A DNA stretch of 9,225 nt from NCBI GenBank assembly GCA_902795745.1, contig CADBMG010000017.1, positions 1 to 9,225 of the forward strand, written 5' to 3'. The notes below the pieces were generated by a model. The model ran no database searches, was not told the DNA's origin, and was given only the letters and a program-made list of their open reading frames with translations. The translations under genes and the position numbers were made by a program. Shown here piece by piece: positions 6,001 through 9,225 of the stretch. Every line of letters begins with the position of its first letter. The first letter of the stretch is position 1. This stretch comes from an uncultured Pseudomonadota bacterium. Its GTDB lineage: Bacteria > Pseudomonadota > Alphaproteobacteria > RF32 > CAG-239.

Positions 6001-6345
6001 ATGAAAAAAGTAAAATTCATTACACTTCTGGGTACGGAAGTTGAGATTGAAGGATGGACCTTGGATAAAAATGAGGTCGAAATCCATGCTGAAAGGTTCT
6101 TTGGGGAACCGGTAGTTTGCCGTGCCGGCATTTTCGGAAACTCAAGTGCTTGTTCCGGTTGGCAATGTCGCAGCAAGGAAAAAGACAAAGTTGTCGGGTA
6201 TATGTCCTTGGCTTTGGGGGTATTCCACAACATTGAAGACTACGAGTACGGCATTGCGGTATTTGTTCCGCTTAGCGAAGAGTGGGCGGAGGTATCACAA
6301 AGCAAGTTACGCTTTAAGGATGGTAAAATAGAAATGCTGTTCTGA
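6001..6345 (+). CDS. Hypothetical protein, 114 aa
   Basis: I do not recognise this family. The protein looks mainly beta-stranded and soluble, with no signal peptide or membrane segment. It has three cysteines (Cys40, Cys51, Cys56) around a Gly/Ser-rich segment (GIFGNSSACSGWQC, 43-56), and Cys51 and Cys56 form a CxxxxC pair that could bind metal or form a disulfide. The second half is acidic and aromatic (NIEDYEYG, EEWAEV). It is supported as a gene by its length, the strong terminator overlapping its stop codon, and a promoter-like TATAAA. No ribosome-binding site precedes the ATG, and the frame stays open upstream to 5917 without another usual start codon. It appears to be its own transcription unit. 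Confidence 0.62.
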   Translation: MKKVKFITLLGTEVEIEGWTLDKNEVEIHAERFFGEPVVCRAGIFGNSSACSGWQCRSKEKDKVVGYMSLALGVFHNIEDYEYGIAVFVPLSEEWAEVSQSKLRFKDGKIEMLF

Positions 6346-6381
6346 AAAAAGCGGTTTGTCTTGACGACAAACCGCTTTTTT
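6345..6381 (+). terminator. Strong Rho-independent terminator after the 114-aa gene
   Basis: GCGGTTTGTC (6351-6360) pairs perfectly with GACAAACCGC (6366-6375) around a 5-base loop, TTGAC. Six A residues (6345-6350) lie before the stem and six T residues (6376-6381) after it. The A-run begins at the last base of the stop codon. The symmetric A/T flanks allow function in both directions. Confidence 0.95.
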
Positions 6382-6390
6382 GTGTATACT
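6361..6390 (+). promoter_or_regulatory. Promoter of the semiSWEET-ROK-anmK operon, overlapping the terminator
   Basis: TTGACG at 6361-6366 (five of six to -35) and TATACT at 6385-6390 (five of six to -10) are separated by 18 bases. The -35 lies in the loop and first stem base of the preceding terminator. Transcription would start near 6397, about 26 bases before the semiSWEET ATG. Confidence 0.6.
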
Positions 6391-6422
6391 ACAAAGCAGG
6401 TTGTAACAGTAGAAGAACTGAG

Positions 6423-6677
6423 ATGGAAATATTCGGATATATTGCGGGAATTTGTACGGCTTTATGTTTTTTGCCGCAGACAGTTAAAACATTGCGGACC
6501 AAAGATGTTAGAGGCCTTTCACTGATAAGTTACGTTGTTTATGCTTTAGGCGTACTTTGTTGGATAATATACGGTTGCCATTTGTATGCTTGGCCGATGA
6601 TTATTTTTAATACACCGTCGTTTATTTTTGCTTTGTTGATTATTGCTCAAATTCTACAAAGTAAGGGGAAAAAATGA
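6423..6677 (+). CDS. SemiSWEET-type small sugar transporter (PQ-loop family)
   Basis: This 84-residue membrane protein has three predicted transmembrane helices (about 3-20, 34-51 and 57-77), the triple-helix-bundle size of bacterial SemiSWEETs. These work as dimers and carry sugars passively across the inner membrane. The PQ motif is in CFLPQTVKTLRTKDVRGLSL, with Pro18-Gln19. Trp47 and Asn63 sit where Trp48 and Asn64 line the sugar pocket of the Leptospira SemiSWEET, so the protein looks functional. Its stop overlaps the next gene's start in an ATGA arrangement, tying its translation to the ROK kinase. I infer that it moves the sugar which that kinase or AnmK phosphorylates. The substrate cannot be read from sequence. 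Confidence 0.88.
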   Translation: MEIFGYIAGICTALCFLPQTVKTLRTKDVRGLSLISYVVYALGVLCWIIYGCHLYAWPMIIFNTPSFIFALLIIAQILQSKGKK

Positions 6678-7471
6678 GTATTTTATCTTTTGATATCGGC
6701 GGTACAAAAATTGCCTCGGCAGAAATTGAAAATGATGGCAAGATTTGTGAAGAGGTGAAAATTGTACCTACTCCAAAGAATGCCGAAGGTATTGCCGATT
6801 TAATACAAAAAACAGCATCGGCTGGAACTTTTGACGGTTTGGCAGTTGCCACTGCCGGAGTGGTGTTTGAAAATAAGGTACAAGGCAAACCGACCAATTT
6901 ACCGAGCGGATATGAAAATATCGATTTTGCTAAGTTAACGGGATTGAAAACAGCTATTATCAATGATGCTAATGCGGCGATTTGTGCGGAAAATCAGTGC
7001 GGAAGATTAAAAAATTATCGCAATGCAGCAATGCTTACTCTGGGTACGGGAGTTGGTTGCGGATTAATTCTGAATGGTGAACTATATGAAGGAAAAATTG
7101 GTGCGGCGGGAGAGGTATTATTTCCGGTGGCAGGTTGTGATTTAGCCGAATTGGCACAAGAAAACGGTCTTGCAATAAGTGACTGTTTTGCAATAAAGGC
7201 AGCAAGCGAATCCGGAAATAAAACAGCAATAGAAGTCTTGCATCTTTGGCAAAAACGGCTCGTTGATGCTATTGTTTTACTTAATCAGGTTCTTGACTTG
7301 GAAGCGGTGGTTTTAGGCGGCAGCTTAGCGAAAATTGTTGATTATAATGCGGTAGAAAAAGCGGTAAATGAAATTATGAGGCGTAATCCTTTGTTGGTAA
7401 TGCAAGCAGAATTTGAAAATAATGCAGGTCTTGTAGGAGCGGCGTTTTGGTGGAGAAAATGCCATGGTTAA
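6674..7471 (+). CDS. ROK-family sugar kinase lacking the zinc-binding motif
   Basis: ROK kinases phosphorylate sugars such as glucose, GlcNAc or ManNAc with ATP. The N-terminal phosphate loop FDIGGTKIA (6-14), the catalytic NDANA (97-101, base Asp98) and the second ATP loop LGTGVGCG (123-130) are all present, and LGGSLA lies near the C-terminus. At 265 residues it is shorter than the usual 290-310. The region that normally carries GExGH and the CxCGxxGCxE zinc motif is replaced: GE is kept (Gly146-Glu147), but the next residues are VLFPVAGCD, without the His and most cysteines. AGGGG precedes the ATG, which overlaps semiSWEET; the stop lies inside anmK. An amino-sugar kinase (NagK- or NanK-like) is a guess from context. 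Confidence 0.85.
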   Translation: MSILSFDIGGTKIASAEIENDGKICEEVKIVPTPKNAEGIADLIQKTASAGTFDGLAVATAGVVFENKVQGKPTNLPSGYENIDFAKLTGLKTAIINDANAAICAENQCGRLKNYRNAAMLTLGTGVGCGLILNGELYEGKIGAAGEVLFPVAGCDLAELAQENGLAISDCFAIKAASESGNKTAIEVLHLWQKRLVDAIVLLNQVLDLEAVVLGGSLAKIVDYNAVEKAVNEIMRRNPLLVMQAEFENNAGLVGAAFWWRKCHG

Positions 7472-8729
7472 AATGCGTATCATTGGGGTGATGACCGGAA
7501 ATTCTATGGATGCGATTGATGTTGTTTTAACCGAGTTCGACGGAGAAAAAATGCGCGACATTTGTTCTTACAGTGTGCCGTACAGCAGTGAACAGAAAGA
7601 ACAAATTGATGGCTTTAAGAGAAGGGTTGTTGCGCAAAAAATGACGGCGACAGATATTCTTAAAGATAATAATTTTATAGATTTGCATTGGCAATATATT
7701 AACGGTGTTGCCGAGGCAGTCAATGCAATGTGTCGTGAAAACAATTTGCAAAAGGCAAAAATTGAGGCAATAGGTTTTCATGGTAAGACACTTGACTATT
7801 ATCCGCCATCAATGGCTAAAATATATGGAGGAAAGCCTTTCACCACACAAATGGGTTCGGCGCAATTATTGGCAAACTTGACCGGTATTCCGGTAATTAA
7901 TGACTTTCGTTCGGCATTGATTATGAACGGTTTTGAAGGTGCTCCGCTTGCCGGTCCACACAATGCTCATATTGCTACTATGGAAGGTGATGGGTGTTAT
8001 TATAATGCCGGAAATACAGGTAATTTAGCTTGGATTAAAGATGGTAAATTACAGATAAGTTGGGACAGCGGGCCATTTAATGAATATGTTGATCAATATG
8101 TTTTGCGCAGTGTGGGGCAAACTATGGATTTTGACGGTAAATACGGTAAAAAAGGTAAAATATTGCCGGATTTATTGCAAAAACTGTTTGATTTGTGTCG
8201 TGAATATTATGAAATGTTGCCGCCGAAGTCCGGTGATCCGTCGTATTATCACACATCAGAGTTATTAACGCACCTTGCTGTCACTTATAAAGATAAAGAC
8301 TTTGCCGATGTAGTGCGAACACTGGAATATTTTGCTGCTTATACTGCGGTTTATGCGTTGGCGCAAACACCGAAAAATGTGCAGATTGAGCCGAATTTTA
8401 TTTTGTTTGGCGGTGGTTGGAAAAATCCCGTGGTCTTGAAAAGTTTTAAGGATTTGTTGACTAAGAACGATAGTTTTGTTTTGTCCGAACATCATGAAAT
8501 GTTTACGGTATTAAGGTTATGTATGGGGAAACGTCCGGAGATTAAATATTCTGATTTCGGGACATATATGGAGGCACGTTTGATGGCAGATTTGGCTAGG
8601 TATTATTTGTTGCAAAAGGTATGGCCACTGCCGGAGCTTAATGGCAAAAAAATGATTTTAGGGCAAGCTCGTTTTCCTTTTGCTGCAAAGGTTGATGACT
8701 TTTTAAGTTCGGCCGCTCGCGGATGGTAA
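7464..8729 (+). CDS. anmK: Divergent anhydro-N-acetylmuramic acid kinase (AnmK family)
   Basis: AnmK opens 1,6-anhydroMurNAc and phosphorylates it to MurNAc-6-phosphate in peptidoglycan recycling. Family landmarks appear in order: GVMTGNSMDAID (8-19; usual GxMSGTSxDGxD), GFHGKT (104-109; usual SHGQT), TTQMGSAQLLA (127-137), INDFR (145-149, catalytic Asp147), GFEGAPL (156-162; usual GGQGAPL), NAGNTGN (181-187; usual NIGGIAN), WDSGPFNEYVD (200-210), PPKSGDPSYY (253-262) and FGGGWKNP (315-322). At 421 residues it is longer than the usual 370. The ATG at 7464 is preferred over 7473 because GGAG sits eight bases before it. The start overlaps the ROK gene by eight bases. The many substitutions leave the substrate open; levoglucosan-type kinases share the fold. 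Confidence 0.85.
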   Translation: MVKMRIIGVMTGNSMDAIDVVLTEFDGEKMRDICSYSVPYSSEQKEQIDGFKRRVVAQKMTATDILKDNNFIDLHWQYINGVAEAVNAMCRENNLQKAKIEAIGFHGKTLDYYPPSMAKIYGGKPFTTQMGSAQLLANLTGIPVINDFRSALIMNGFEGAPLAGPHNAHIATMEGDGCYYNAGNTGNLAWIKDGKLQISWDSGPFNEYVDQYVLRSVGQTMDFDGKYGKKGKILPDLLQKLFDLCREYYEMLPPKSGDPSYYHTSELLTHLAVTYKDKDFADVVRTLEYFAAYTAVYALAQTPKNVQIEPNFILFGGGWKNPVVLKSFKDLLTKNDSFVLSEHHEMFTVLRLCMGKRPEIKYSDFGTYMEARLMADLARYYLLQKVWPLPELNGKKMILGQARFPFAAKVDDFLSSAARGW

Positions 8730-8744
8730 AAATTGGGATATTCT

Positions 8745-8772
8745 TTGCAATAGAGTTAATTCTATTTATCAG
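8745..8772 (+). promoter_or_regulatory. Possible sodC promoter with an internal inverted repeat
   Basis: TTGCAA (8745-8750) and TATCAG (8767-8772) could be -35 and -10 elements at 16-base spacing, each four or so matches to consensus. Between them lies ATAGAGTTAATTCTAT (8750-8765), an inverted repeat with one G-T mismatch that could be an operator. With the T-run at 8774-8780 it might instead be a weak terminator of the anmK operon. Confidence 0.3.
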
Positions 8773-8818
8773 CTTTTTTTAAATTCAAGCAATCTTATAT
8801 TCATCCGAGGAACAAAAA

Positions 8819-9225
8819 ATGAAAAAGATTGTATTGTTAATTTTTTTAGCTTTAATGGGGTGTAAGATGGAAAATACAACGAAAGCTGATATTTATACCG
8901 CAACGATTAACGGGCGCGGAGATAAAGTTGGAACGGCTGTGTTTGCCGATACGGATAAGGGCTTGAAAGTGCAGGTGGATTTGCATGATTTACCGGCGGG
9001 TAAGCACGGTTTTCATATTCATGAAAATCCCGACTGTGGACCTAAGACCGATGATAAAGGACAAGTGCAGGCAGCCTTGAAAGCCGGTGGTCATTATGAT
9101 CCCGATAAAACAGGTCAGCACTTAGGACCAAACGGACATGGACATCGCGGCGATTTACCGGTTTTAGATGTAGCTCCTGACGGAACGGTGAAAACGGAGT
9201 TTTACCTACCGAATTTAACAGTGGC
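8819..9225 (+). CDS. sodC: Cu,Zn superoxide dismutase, lipoprotein type (3' end beyond window)
   Basis: SodC converts superoxide to oxygen and hydrogen peroxide outside the cytoplasm. The first 135 codons are present. A signal peptide ends in lipobox LMGC, so Cys15 should be lipidated and the enzyme membrane-anchored. The metal site is clear: HGFHIHENPDCG (63-74) supplies copper ligands His66 and His68, and His92 in GGHYDP bridges both metals. His101, His109 and Asp112 in the TGQHLGPNGHGHRGDLPVLD region bind zinc, with spacing as in E. coli SodC. Cys73 should pair with a cysteine beyond the edge, where the fourth copper His also lies. GAGG eight bases before the ATG supports the start. It lies 89 bases after anmK and may have its own promoter. 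Confidence 0.95.
   Translation, partial: MKKIVLLIFLALMGCKMENTTKADIYTATINGRGDKVGTAVFADTDKGLKVQVDLHDLPAGKHGFHIHENPDCGPKTDDKGQVQAALKAGGHYDPDKTGQHLGPNGHGHRGDLPVLDVAPDGTVKTEFYLPNLTV

Noticed and set aside
5982..6233. Minus-strand 83-codon frame opposite the 114-aa gene
   Set aside because: It is antisense to a better-supported gene that is closed by a terminator, and lacks a ribosome-binding site.
8707..8718. 12-base match GTTCGGCCGCTC shared with 5942-5953
   Set aside because: One copy is inside anmK coding sequence and the other is a hairpin arm; flanks do not match, so a chance repeat is likelier than a mobile repeat.
1..9225. CRISPR arrays, tRNA or rRNA genes, toxin-antitoxin or defence systems
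   Set aside because: No regularly spaced repeats, tRNA-like cloverleaf, rRNA sequence or recognisable defence proteins were seen on either strand.

Overview
The window reads as chromosomal DNA from a low-GC Gram-negative bacterium, most likely an alphaproteobacterium. Three things point that way: ruvA-ruvB-ybgC in tandem, a ZapA gene preceded by a long coiled-coil gene (the ZauP-ZapA pair described in Caulobacter), and Pal with the GxCDERGT variant of the peptidoglycan-binding motif. The AT-rich, compact style would suit an uncultured host- or gut-associated lineage, but that last step is inference.

Layout. (1) Positions 1-63 hold what looks like the last 20 codons of an IS110-family transposase, cut by the window edge. 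(2) Positions 110-3903, minus strand, are one close-packed gene run read right to left: a degenerate ThiE/TenI-like TIM-barrel protein, a 95-residue unknown, truA, ruvA, ruvB and ybgC. (3) A 78-bp divergent gap leads to plus-strand zauP-like and zapA, closed by a terminator at 4845-4871. (4) pal follows with its own promoter, leader hairpin and strong terminator. (5) About 410 bases without a confident gene (5588-6000) contain a long terminator-like hairpin and a possible gene remnant. (6) A 114-residue unknown gene, perhaps leaderless, ends in a strong terminator. (7) Overlapping semiSWEET, ROK kinase and anmK genes form a sugar-handling operon. (8) sodC, encoding a lipoprotein Cu,Zn superoxide dismutase, runs off the right edge.

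Functions. RuvAB drives Holliday-junction migration, TruA modifies tRNA, and YbgC and Pal belong to the Tol-Pal envelope system. ZapA and its coiled-coil partner organise the FtsZ ring. The tolQRAB genes that usually lie between ybgC and pal are not here, and neither is ruvC beside ruvA.

The most interesting part is the semiSWEET-ROK-anmK cassette. A small sugar transporter is translationally coupled to a ROK kinase without the family's zinc site and to a divergent AnmK. I read it as a candidate uptake-and-phosphorylation route for an amino sugar or anhydro sugar, perhaps for murein recycling or perhaps for another substrate. I see no wholly novel defence or mobile system.
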